Source: Marinobacter zhanjiangensis
GTDB lineage: Bacteria > Pseudomonadota > Gammaproteobacteria > Pseudomonadales > Oleiphilaceae
DNA length: 64,000 nucleotides
Direction: 5' to 3'
NCBI RefSeq assembly: GCF_014651935.1
Contig: NZ_BMXV01000002.1
Coordinates: 1 to 64,000 of the forward strand
In this document: positions 24,721 through 34,400 of the stretch, piece after piece
Position numbering within the stretch: the stretch's first letter is position 1
How the letters are laid out: the number at the start of each line of letters is the position of its first letter
Made by a program: the position numbers and the translations under genes
The notes under the pieces: generated by a model
What the model was told of the DNA's origin: nothing
Database searches by the model: none
What the model saw: the letters and a program-made list of their open reading frames with translations, nothing else

Positions 24721-25257
24721 ATGAACATTCTCTATATTCACGGCTTTGACTCCTCCGTCAAAGCCCAGAGCCCCAAATACGATGCTCTCGCAGAACTGGG
24801 AAAGGTCACGGCCATCGCGCCGGACTACGCCGAGGGCAGGGCAGCAGCCGTTGAGCTGGCAACCCGAACGGTCAAGGAACTCGATATCGACCTGCTGGTC
24901 GGCACCTCCATGGGCGGCTGGCTGGCTGCGCAGATCGGTGAGCAGGAAGGGCTGCCCTTTGTCGCCCTCAACCCGAGTATTGAGCCCCACCTGACCCTGG
25001 ATAAATACGTGGGCAAGGACCTACAGGGCAAACTGTCCCATGAAGCGGTGAGCAGTTATGGTCCATTTCCGGTAAAAGGGCGAGGCATGGTGATTGTGGA
25101 GCTCGGTGACGAGGTGATCGATTCACGGCGTACCGTCGAGACATTGTCACCCCATTTCCCGGTTATACAGTTTTCTGGTGGGGCCCATCAGTTTGAGAAG
25201 GTGGACGAGATTGTGGCGCCGATTCGGGAGTTTCTGAGTAAGAAGTCGGCAATTTGA
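24721..25257 (+). CDS. YqiA/UPF0227-like alpha/beta-hydrolase esterase
   Basis: A 178-aa short alpha/beta hydrolase. The N-terminal LYIHGFDSS gives the oxyanion region, GTSMGG (residues about 61-66) the nucleophile serine, a late Asp near GDEVID and the histidine in GGAHQFEK complete the triad. Length and motif order match the YqiA/UPF0227 esterase family, which hydrolyses short-chain esters in vitro. It is the last gene before the defence island. Confidence 0.85.
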   Translation: MNILYIHGFDSSVKAQSPKYDALAELGKVTAIAPDYAEGRAAAVELATRTVKELDIDLLVGTSMGGWLAAQIGEQEGLPFVALNPSIEPHLTLDKYVGKDLQGKLSHEAVSSYGPFPVKGRGMVIVELGDEVIDSRRTVETLSPHFPVIQFSGGAHQFEKVDEIVAPIREFLSKKSAI

Positions 25258-25810
25258 TATGATTTTTCATGGTTTTACATTTCATAACAGCAAGCTAATT
25301 GCCCCATGTGTCTCCGGAAGATATAACAGAAAATAACGGAATGCATCCAGACCCTTCATGCACACACTAAACAGGGATGTGACGTGGACGTTCAATATGC
25401 CCTCAACAGACGAAACACTACGGTTTCTCAGGTGGTCAGCCTCAGCGTATTTCTTGAAGCCCTAACACAGCACTGGCTAATTGAGCCGACGGAGGGGATT
25501 GGGTTGCTGCTTCTTAGGAGCAGGCGATAGGCTTGGGTGACACCTTAAGGGCCTGTAGCCCCGGAGCAGCAGTAAATTTTTGAGGCCATAGATGGTTTTT
25601 GGGAGGGAGACCGGACTGCTAAAGTCAGATTTTTATGTCTCGTGTGGAGCTAGAGTTTGTGGGGATAACCTCTCAAAATATGTGGCAGTCAGTTTCAGAA
25701 AGCATGAGGTGTGTAGTTCAGCGCGGTTTCATGATTTTTCTTAAGAATTTATAAAACAGTGCAGTGACTAAAAAATATCAGGTTTTCACTTTTTATATTT
25801 AGGTGCGAGT
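25258..25810. other. Left boundary gap of the defence island
   Basis: About 550 bp with no supported gene, AT-richer toward the right. It contains a TTCTTAAGAA palindrome (about 25738-25747) and A/T-rich sequence just before the first island gene, where its promoter must lie; I could not fix a convincing -35/-10 pair. No integrase, tRNA or obvious direct repeat marks the junction. Confidence 0.45.
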
Positions 25811-28800
25811 ATGAAGCCGTTCGACCACTCTGAGTTTGCGCATGAGCGTCGCGCTTTTGCTGAACTAAAACCGCTACTTCTTCCCTCAGAACATCATGAA
25901 TTTTACCCGAGTATCCACATCACGGATCCCGGGCGTAGGGTATGCGAATGCGATGCGCTCTTTATCTCTGAGAGCTTTGCGGCAGTGATTGAACTCAAGG
26001 ATTGGCGCGGGGAAGTCGATGTCGCGCCAAACTCGTGGTTTCGAAATAATCAGGCAGTCCCCAATCCGCATAACGTAAATTTGCCTAAGGCAAAGGTGTT
26101 TAAATCCCTTATAGAGAAAGTTTTACCTGCTGTACGATCGCCCTTTGTGCAGTCGATCGTCGTACTGACATCTGAAAAATCCTCCGTCGAGGGCGCAGAT
26201 AGCGCCTTCGAAATCATCCGACAGCTTGACCAGAACAAGCGTTTGCCTGACCACCTAACGTTCGTCGGGATGGCAGAACTGGCGAAGTATCTGCGTGAGA
26301 GGGTCAAGCGCGATCTGGAAAACGGCAGGTCGGTGCTTAGCACCCCAAATTTCCGCAAGTTGCGCAGAGTCTGGGATGAGAACTTCGAGGTAGGGTGTCG
26401 CCGAGAAGACTACGCGGATCAGATCCATGGATATCGAATTCTGCATGACCTTGAGCACAACGATCGCTATGTCAGCTATCTCGCCGAGGAAAGCCCAAAG
26501 CGCGGTGACGCACTCTATCGATTACGAGTATTTGGTATTGCAGCGGAGGCGCCGGACCAGCAAGAGCGCCAATTTCGCAGTCTCGACGTACTCGAACGTT
26601 TGCCACCGCATCCACATATCAGACCTGTCAAAAAACAGCCGAACGAGAAGGGGCTCGTTGTGGAAGTTTGTCGGTGGGGAGATGTTAAAACTCTCGATCA
26701 GGTCTTGGAAACTAACACTAACGTGAGCCTAGAGTTCGGTGTGCGGGTGGTGCGCGACATCGCCGGAGCGCTTGTTCATCTTCATGACTCCGAGGCGAGC
26801 CTTATTCACCGTAACGTGACGCCGCGAAGCATTATTGTCGGGCGAGACGATCATGTTGAGCTCACGGATTTTGACTTGGTGTTCGATCCCGTCGCTGATT
26901 ATACAGTCATGGCGGATAGCCTTTCGGACTATGAAAAGCGTTTCTTTCCGCCAGAGGCACTAGCCGGGAAAGCGGATTACGGTTTCGACGTTTATAGCCT
27001 GGGGCAGACGTTTAGCGAACTGCTGGAGAGAACAACAGACGAAGATAAAGTTCAGCTGAACGAGCTCGCCCAACGAATGACAGCGGTAGATATCGCCGAT
27101 CGGCCAAGTGCCCAGGAAGTTTTTAGTGAGCTCACTGACTGGCTTGGAGAAAGCCCTGCTGAAATCCAAAACGCTATACCTGAGGAGAACCCAAGAAAAC
27201 CCCAAGTGGGAGATGAACACAATATCTGGATTCTTAAAGAGAGTCTTGGCTCTGGTGGCACTAGTGATGTCTTTCTAGGAGACAGCCTTGGCGATTTGGC
27301 CGCATTGAAGATCTTCAACGCCGATGTGCCCAGAGACAAGGTCCTTGCGGAACGAGATTTTCTACGGGCGGCAAAGCACAATCTTTTTGTCGCCAGATAT
27401 CGCTCGTTTCTTCAGTGGAATAGCGCCTATTGGTGTATCGTCGAGGAGTACGTTGAAGGCGACACGCTCAAAAGCCTTATCTCTAAGGGCGATCGACCCA
27501 ATTCCAAACCCTTCCTGTTGGTGGCAGATCAGATTTTGCAGGGTCTGGCGGGTTTGCATGAGCTGGAGCCGCCGCCAAGTGAAGGGGACGCTGACGCGCG
27601 GAGCAGCATCACCCATAATGATGTCACGCCTGGGAACATTGTCTTTAACGCCCAGACAGAGCTCGCCAAATTGATTGATTTCGGCTTGGCAAGCTACAGC
27701 GGTGACAAAGTCCTTGGAGGCACCCCTGGTTATGCCTCTGACGCCCTGATGACCAAAGAAGGCTACCTCGCGTCACCTACGGGAGATCTCTATTCCCTGG
27801 CGGTTACCCTGATTGAATGGGCGACCGGAAAACGGCCTACCGGCTCCGAAGAGGTGCCACTGCTGTTCGAGTCTGGTTTGACTCCGCACCAATCCGAGCG
27901 TCTTAAACAAATCTTGCAGTCCATGCTTGAGGCCAAAGACGATTCGGTATCTGCATCGATGATTCGACGGGAATTCTCTAGTCTACTCGTTGATGAGGAC
28001 AGAGGCGCAGAGGACGTAGATTCTGCCGGTGACACACCGAAAGACGAGCCGAATCCTCTAACAGATGAGGAAGCGGGTGTCTCTGGAGGGGAGCTTGGAA
28101 AAGAGCACGCTCGAGCAGCTGATGGTTTTGTTCGATATCTGAACAGCATACATAATATCTCCGCCGACAATCGGTATGCGCTGGCGGAAGCTCAGGCGAT
28201 CAGTCCCTACTTTACTGACCTACATGTTGAGCTTGATCTTGTTTCAAGCATTCGGGAGTTGCTGGCCAATCAGAGTGATGTCGTGGTTGTATTGACCGGG
28301 CATGCAGGCGATGGCAAGTCAACCGTGGCTGTGGATATCTGGAAGCGCGCCCTGGGCGTCCCGGGCAACGAGCCGGCACCGAAATCGCCTGAAGAAGAAG
28401 AGATCGTCGCTCTCGAGGGGCATAAGCTTACGATTGTGAAGGACATGAGTGAGTTGTCAGCACAAAGTCGAGCACAAAAGCTAGACAGTGCATGCAACCA
28501 ACCCGGCAGTGCTTTAATCGTGAGTAATACCGGACCCCTCCTAAGTTCGTTTACGGAACTGATGGCGAAAGCAGGGCATGGCCAGAGAGACGCTCAGCAA
28601 AAGATCCTAGAGTGCCTGAACCAGCCGCTCCTAAAGGACAAAGTCTCGGACGCGAACTTGCTGCAACTTGATGGTACGAAACGGGTGTATGTGGCCAACC
28701 TTAGCATGCTCAGTAACGTCAACACCGCTGAACGACTGCTGTCAAAGCTCGTCTCCCATCCCGGCTGGGACTGGTGTAGTGGCTGCGAAGCGAAAGATCG

Positions 28801-29854
28801 CTGCCCGATACGGCGCAACGTTGAAGTGATGAATAAGTGCGCTGACACCGTTGGCGAACGAGTCGGAGACGTCTACCGTCGACTCGATGCATATGGCCGG
28901 CGTATGACCATGCGTCAGATAGCGGCCCATTTGAGCTTCAGTCTCACGGGTGGGCTGTCGTGTGAACAGATCCGGCAAGATCCGCAAACCAAATTCCGGG
29001 GCGTGTTCAGCGAGACCTTCTTTGGCCATGGTAGCCAACATAGTCTTCAGGCGGTGGACGCATTGTCTTGTCTACGCCAAATGGCAGACCTTCATTTTGG
29101 CATTGCTGCGTCGCCGACCTTCGACCAACAGATGCACGAAGGCAAGCTTGAAGACGCTTGGCTTTATCCCATCCAACTCGGTGAAGTGAGGGCGCACTTT
29201 GCTTCGCGCTTTGGCAGTTCGAACGACGGGAACGCTCGGCGGGAAATTCGGCGCCTCACCTACATGTTCGGTTCGCCTCGTGAGGAATATCACGCATCAG
29301 CTGAGGTTTTCCTCGATGATTTTCTGCAGTCTCCAATGCTCCGAAAACTCCGGGCCTGGTCCGAAAACCACAATTTGTCGGGTATGGAAAAACAGCGCTT
29401 TGTGAAACAAGTGTTGGGAGTGTTAATGGAAGAGTACATCGGCGCCTCAGTGCCCAGAAATAAACGTGAAAGCTTATACATCACGCTTAAGCGCCCCGAT
29501 GAGAAGGTGTTCCAGTCTGTTCAAATCGTGCTTGGGAAGATTCCGTTTGATGAATTCACCGTCGACCTCGACGAGGTCAGTGGCTTGCCGGTACTGAAGC
29601 ATCACCTCACGGAAGCAAGCCTGGAGCTGAGTTTGCCGTTACTTGATTACATCATCAGTAAAGACCTGGGCGAGTTAACGAGTGACTTAGACGCCATCCA
29701 CGGGGCGAGCTTGGAACAGTTCCGTAGCGACTTGTTGGAGCGGATACGGGCCTCGGCCGATAACGTTAAACTCCTTGAGATCGATGCCCAAGGTGATCTT
29801 CGGATCCACAAATTCACGCCGGTCGACGGCGGCCAGAAGTTGGTTTACCAATAA
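25811..29854 (+). CDS. NERD nuclease-pseudokinase-kinase-DptF-like ATPase fusion
   Basis: A 1347-aa multidomain protein. Residues 1-180 form a NERD-type nuclease with D48 and E61-x-K63. Residues about 205-445 form a kinase fold whose catalytic loop reads HRN (335, Asp to Asn) and whose metal motif is DFD, so a probable pseudokinase. Residues 471-725 form a complete-looking Ser/Thr kinase: glycine loop GSGGTSDVFLG, K500, HND at 602-604, N609, DFG at 623-625. From about 765 follows a P-loop ATPase (GHAGDGKST, 830-838) with a cysteine cluster C989/C992/C998, which I match to DptF. First gene of a tightly coupled five-gene operon; next gene overlaps as TAATG. NERD-kinase architecture recalls PglW of BREX. 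Confidence 0.8.
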   Translation: MKPFDHSEFAHERRAFAELKPLLLPSEHHEFYPSIHITDPGRRVCECDALFISESFAAVIELKDWRGEVDVAPNSWFRNNQAVPNPHNVNLPKAKVFKSLIEKVLPAVRSPFVQSIVVLTSEKSSVEGADSAFEIIRQLDQNKRLPDHLTFVGMAELAKYLRERVKRDLENGRSVLSTPNFRKLRRVWDENFEVGCRREDYADQIHGYRILHDLEHNDRYVSYLAEESPKRGDALYRLRVFGIAAEAPDQQERQFRSLDVLERLPPHPHIRPVKKQPNEKGLVVEVCRWGDVKTLDQVLETNTNVSLEFGVRVVRDIAGALVHLHDSEASLIHRNVTPRSIIVGRDDHVELTDFDLVFDPVADYTVMADSLSDYEKRFFPPEALAGKADYGFDVYSLGQTFSELLERTTDEDKVQLNELAQRMTAVDIADRPSAQEVFSELTDWLGESPAEIQNAIPEENPRKPQVGDEHNIWILKESLGSGGTSDVFLGDSLGDLAALKIFNADVPRDKVLAERDFLRAAKHNLFVARYRSFLQWNSAYWCIVEEYVEGDTLKSLISKGDRPNSKPFLLVADQILQGLAGLHELEPPPSEGDADARSSITHNDVTPGNIVFNAQTELAKLIDFGLASYSGDKVLGGTPGYASDALMTKEGYLASPTGDLYSLAVTLIEWATGKRPTGSEEVPLLFESGLTPHQSERLKQILQSMLEAKDDSVSASMIRREFSSLLVDEDRGAEDVDSAGDTPKDEPNPLTDEEAGVSGGELGKEHARAADGFVRYLNSIHNISADNRYALAEAQAISPYFTDLHVELDLVSSIRELLANQSDVVVVLTGHAGDGKSTVAVDIWKRALGVPGNEPAPKSPEEEEIVALEGHKLTIVKDMSELSAQSRAQKLDSACNQPGSALIVSNTGPLLSSFTELMAKAGHGQRDAQQKILECLNQPLLKDKVSDANLLQLDGTKRVYVANLSMLSNVNTAERLLSKLVSHPGWDWCSGCEAKDRCPIRRNVEVMNKCADTVGERVGDVYRRLDAYGRRMTMRQIAAHLSFSLTGGLSCEQIRQDPQTKFRGVFSETFFGHGSQHSLQAVDALSCLRQMADLHFGIAASPTFDQQMHEGKLEDAWLYPIQLGEVRAHFASRFGSSNDGNARREIRRLTYMFGSPREEYHASAEVFLDDFLQSPMLRKLRAWSENHNLSGMEKQRFVKQVLGVLMEEYIGASVPRNKRESLYITLKRPDEKVFQSVQIVLGKIPFDEFTVDLDEVSGLPVLKHHLTEASLELSLPLLDYIISKDLGELTSDLDAIHGASLEQFRSDLLERIRASADNVKLLEIDAQGDLRIHKFTPVDGGQKLVYQ

Positions 29855-31422
29855 TGAACACGACACGATTTCCAAATATCTCTATTGAAAAGCAAACGGA
29901 TAGTAACCCTGCCGTGAGGGCGTTCGGACGTCGATTCTACAAAGATCAGACCCCGTTGGAGTACCTGGCAGAGTTTCTATTGTGTTTTAGCTCTGAGAAG
30001 GAAAGCGAGGCTGGTGAGATAGGAAGAGGCTTTCCTGATCTACCTGAAGATCTCAAAGGCGGATTGGAGTACTTGCCCGAGAGTCGGCTTGCCGTGAAGC
30101 TGTTCTCCTTCTTCCCGTCATCGAAACTCGAAACCCGCCACAAGACACATGTTGAGCGATTTTCACAGTTGGTCAAGGACATGCAATCCAACATCGAGAG
30201 CGACAGTGGGGAAGGCAGTGAACGAGCGGTTCGGGTTCTGCAACAGTTGTTCTCAGGTTTCGTGGGCGTTGCTGGGGAGCGGACTTGGGTCACCCACAGT
30301 TTCATTCCGGCTTCGAACTTTCTACTTGCACGTGAGATTGACTGGCGCCATACCGACGCGAAAGGGGCCAATGTCGAGGATTGGCCCGCCGCTGAGAGGC
30401 ACTTTTCAACGGGCAGCCATAACTTTATGGCGCGTGGTGGCGAAGTCTTGTTTTTGCAGCTTTGGCACGTGTTACAGGAAGCGCGATGCGGACAGGCCTC
30501 TCAGTGGCTGAATGATGAATACAGTTACGTGGATTGGGCGGCTGTCCGTGGTCAATTGGCCGACGGGCTAAGCGACACTTTGTTTGCGATCGATGGGCCG
30601 ATTTCGCAATTGGGTGCGGTGATTGAACACGCCGCAGGGGAGACCCCGGCCATTAACGAAAAACTCTCGCATCAGGCGTTTGGATGGGTACATACCGCAA
30701 GCTGGCGTGAGGCAGCACTGTTTGCCTGGGAATTGAGCAATGTTGTCCTGTCCAATCAAGATGCCCTCAAAAAAATGCGCGTGCTTCAAGACCTTTGCTG
30801 TTTGCACGTTTTGCGCAGTGTCTGCTTCCAGTCTGTGCGGTGGGTTGGCGAACGATCTAGTGGTGGCAAGAAACAGTTTGAGGGTGGGTACAGCTGGGTG
30901 ACCGTCGGCCCCAATGCTGGAGTAGGTACAGACCTTGGGAAAGCATCTAGCGCATCCGTCAGTGCTACCGAGGAACTATTGTACGGCGCGGTGCGCTCGA
31001 CAAAGCTACCGACCCTCTCGGCCCAAACCGATGACGATAAAAGTTTCAGGAATGCGGATGCCCATGGCTTCAAGCTCTTTCGGTCGCTTGGAAAACAAAT
31101 TGGGCTGATCGTTCCACCCAAAGGCCCCATGCGTTTCACGCTCCCTTCGTCGTTGGTAGAAACCTTGGTTGCGGTATTGCTGGAACCGGGCGAGCGTCTT
31201 CCTTTTGACGAATTCTTGCAGCGTTTATACCGTCACTTCGGTATCGCTGCGGGTGCGACTCAAATCCAGGAGGCGCTCTCCACGCTCGGCGCCGGCATTC
31301 GACCAGCAGTCCCCAATGACTGTGCCGCTTGGCTTGAAGATGAGCTGAAGCGTGGGGGGTTCTTAATCCCCCTTTCTGATGCAACGCCTCTTGTTAAAAA
31401 CCCGGCTAAGAAGAAAACATGA
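29854..31422 (+). CDS. DptG-like DNA phosphorothioation-dependent restriction protein
   Basis: A 522-aa protein assigned mainly by context and by its C-terminal block (GLIVPPKGPMRFTLPSSLVETLV, then GERLPFDEFLQRLYRHFGI), which matches my memory of DptG. It has no catalytic motif, signal peptide or transmembrane segment. DptG acts with DptF and DptH in PT-dependent restriction. Its ATG overlaps the stop of the fusion protein (TAATG) and its stop overlaps the next start (ATGA), so these three proteins are made in step and probably form a complex. Identity as DptG is moderately sure; a role in the complex is inference. Confidence 0.6.
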   Translation: MNTTRFPNISIEKQTDSNPAVRAFGRRFYKDQTPLEYLAEFLLCFSSEKESEAGEIGRGFPDLPEDLKGGLEYLPESRLAVKLFSFFPSSKLETRHKTHVERFSQLVKDMQSNIESDSGEGSERAVRVLQQLFSGFVGVAGERTWVTHSFIPASNFLLAREIDWRHTDAKGANVEDWPAAERHFSTGSHNFMARGGEVLFLQLWHVLQEARCGQASQWLNDEYSYVDWAAVRGQLADGLSDTLFAIDGPISQLGAVIEHAAGETPAINEKLSHQAFGWVHTASWREAALFAWELSNVVLSNQDALKKMRVLQDLCCLHVLRSVCFQSVRWVGERSSGGKKQFEGGYSWVTVGPNAGVGTDLGKASSASVSATEELLYGAVRSTKLPTLSAQTDDDKSFRNADAHGFKLFRSLGKQIGLIVPPKGPMRFTLPSSLVETLVAVLLEPGERLPFDEFLQRLYRHFGIAAGATQIQEALSTLGAGIRPAVPNDCAAWLEDELKRGGFLIPLSDATPLVKNPAKKKT

Positions 31423-34400
31423 AATTTTATACCCAGACCGTCGTCGACTATGTAAAAGAGCAGGTTGAGCGAGAGCTTGCGGATATAACCCCGGGTGAGC
31501 CGGCAGAACTCCGCGTGTTTACTCAGTCCATGCCACCACAAGCCATCCACGCTATCTTCGAACAACTATTGGATTATGTGGCTTCTAAAAACGCTAAGAT
31601 TGAATACCACATGAAAGTGGCTTTTGGGCTTAATCAACATTGGTTAAGTAGTGGATTGCAAACCGATTCTGAAGAGGCAATTCGGCTCCAAAACAAAGGA
31701 TGGGTGGATACGGAAGATCGCCTTACTCATTACCGCAACTTAACCGCATCGAAGGGGCAAGATCTCCTGTTGGTGGTGCTGGCGGGTATCGACCATGCTA
31801 CGGACCGAGGTGGCTTAGCTGATTTCAATGTCGTAAACGAGACTGTGCTTTTCAGGGAACGGCTGAACAGCGATTACACGGATTGGGCTCAAAGATTTTT
31901 GCACGAGGCCAATCTGCCCGATATCGACGGCGGTGTTGTTCATAAATTTAATGCGTTTTTTGAACAGCTATTTAAAATTCGGCCTAGGAATTTGTTCCAG
32001 CTATCGGAGTTCCTTGAAAAAAATCTGCTTCCCAAGGCCATCAACTGTAACAATGCCAGTGAAACTTTGGCTCTGGCTTATGAAAATCTGCCAGTTTGGG
32101 GCATCCCGCCTATTTTTTCCCCGGCCAATCCTGCCAAGCGATTGACCTTGCTCGATGACGCCGCACGCTTGTTTAAGAGGGATGCGTATCGGGAAGCCAG
32201 CGGTCGAAAGAAGGCTCTACAGAATATCGAGCAGGCTAGGAAGGACTTGGCGGTCGCACCTGAGGTGATCAATCACACTCCTTATGACTCTACTGACGAT
32301 TTTCTCGATACGCTTGAGACGTTCGTCCAGCAGGGAACGCGTGAATCAGAAAAGCGGCTTCTGCACACAGATTTTGCACCCGTCATAAAGATCCTGAAGA
32401 CCAAGACGAAGAAAACGTCAAATCGTCGTAACACGCCAACGCGTCTCCGAGGGCCGGCGTTTTCAACCTTGGCTAACGCCATCTTTTCGACTGTTGAGGA
32501 ATTCGCCAAGGGTTGTGGGACCGATTGGGCCCCCTTACACCTCAAACAGATTCGAGTGACTATCGAACGGTTCGAGTTTGATACTCCCAAGCAGGGAGAG
32601 GATTCGAGTATCGCTGAGGAAGCCTATCGTGGACTGATCGGTGGGATTGACGGCTTTCTTAGCGACTTTGAATTGGAACTAGATTCCGACCCTAATGATG
32701 ACGATGTCGAGAAAAAGGCCGTCCCTCTATCCGTTGCTTTTGGTCGAGATGAGCGACCGGTCGATATTTTTTCGAAGGGGATTAAGGAAAGTCGGTTGAC
32801 TTTTCGTGTCACCGCCGAAGCCGAAGTCAGCCGGTTGTCGGTGGACCGGTCGTTCATTTGGATCATACCGCCCAACCACGAGGAACGTGTTAGGCATAGT
32901 TTTGCCCAATTCATGCTTGAAACGCTGGAGAAAGAGCCCACGTTGCGATTGCCAGTTATCCACATGGGATCGGCCCTTGATGAGCTGTATTTCGCAATTG
33001 ACGACGAAGAAGCTAATCGGCTGCTTTCAACCGGGATGTGGGAAGCGTCTGTCAGGGATGTCTTAGAAGGAATTCCGGAAGAGGATTTGGACACTAAGAC
33101 GCGTGACGCTTTTGATCAACTTTCGAGTGCTTATAGGGGGTTTATTTCAGCGCTAGCTAACGAAGGCTATTTTGCGGCGATCGATAAACCACTGATTGAT
33201 CTTGTGAAAAGCTACAGCGAAACGGTGGACTTGGCATTAAAACGAGACGAGGACCGTTGTGCACTAGGAGCTGATCTACTAAGGCGCCTCTATCAGGCCT
33301 TCGTCTGCGTTCCTGAGAACCTGTCTCCGACAAATGCGTTTGTCCCCGCCTTAGTGGCTACTGGCATCACACCCGCCATCGCGGAAACGGTGCAGGCAAG
33401 AGAAGTGTTCCTACGCGATGGGCTTGGTGAAACGCTTCGGACCCTACTACAGAAGGATGCAAAAGCCGGTAAAGCTGCCTTTGATCGTTTGCTGGGGTTG
33501 GTCGAGTTGCGTCGCCCACTTTACGGCCTGGTATTTGATGCTTCGCGGACGCTCACGACTAATCTTCGATCGTTCGGTTTGATTCACCGTTTGGGCGAGA
33601 AACCGAAGAGGACGCCTACTTTGGCTGCTCAGGCGGAAATGCGATCTGAAGATGCGTCGTCCGAAGAGGGGTTGTCGGCGTATTTGCGGATCACGCCGGA
33701 ATCTACAATGATCCAACGCACCCTCAAGGCGTTCAGTAAGATTCATCCATATGCGGCCGACCGCCTCTCCATTTTTGCGGCCAATGTCGAAGATCTACGT
33801 CCCATCATCGCCGGCATTGATAGCTTCGTTACCGAAGTAACCAAAGAGCAATCGGGGGCAACAGACGTTCCCTTTGTCGTAAGCGTACGTTTGGTTGGGC
33901 GCGGGCCCTCCGCAACCCGAGCCCAGGAGGTCTTGCTTCGCTGGCAAGAGCGTTGGAATGGGAGAGAGGAAAATCGCAACCGCCCGTGTAAGCTGAGAAT
34001 TGCCTACCGTCCAGCCCGCACCCGTGAAGAGGTGCAAAGCTTATTGGAATCCGTGAACGGTGCTTATGACGTAGGGTTCCTGTTTGACTTTCTCAATGAT
34101 CAATGCGGAGGCGACTCCGTTGTCCCAACCCAACCCTTCGAAATTGATTGGGCGGCGGGCCAAGTGGGCAAATTCCCTATCTGCGAGCATCCAAGGCTAG
34201 CGAGTTCAACCGATCCTAATCTGCGCCGAGGTTTGGTGAGCAATCGAAGGTTTAAAGTGGCTGCGCGCCATGCAGAAATGACGGCCCGTCTCAAAAATCC
34301 AGACTATCCAGGTAGCCATCATGTGATCTTTAATCAGGTCGAATATGGCAACTTAGAGCAGAAATTCACCCAGGAAATGCATCGCTGTTGTCGGTGGGTG

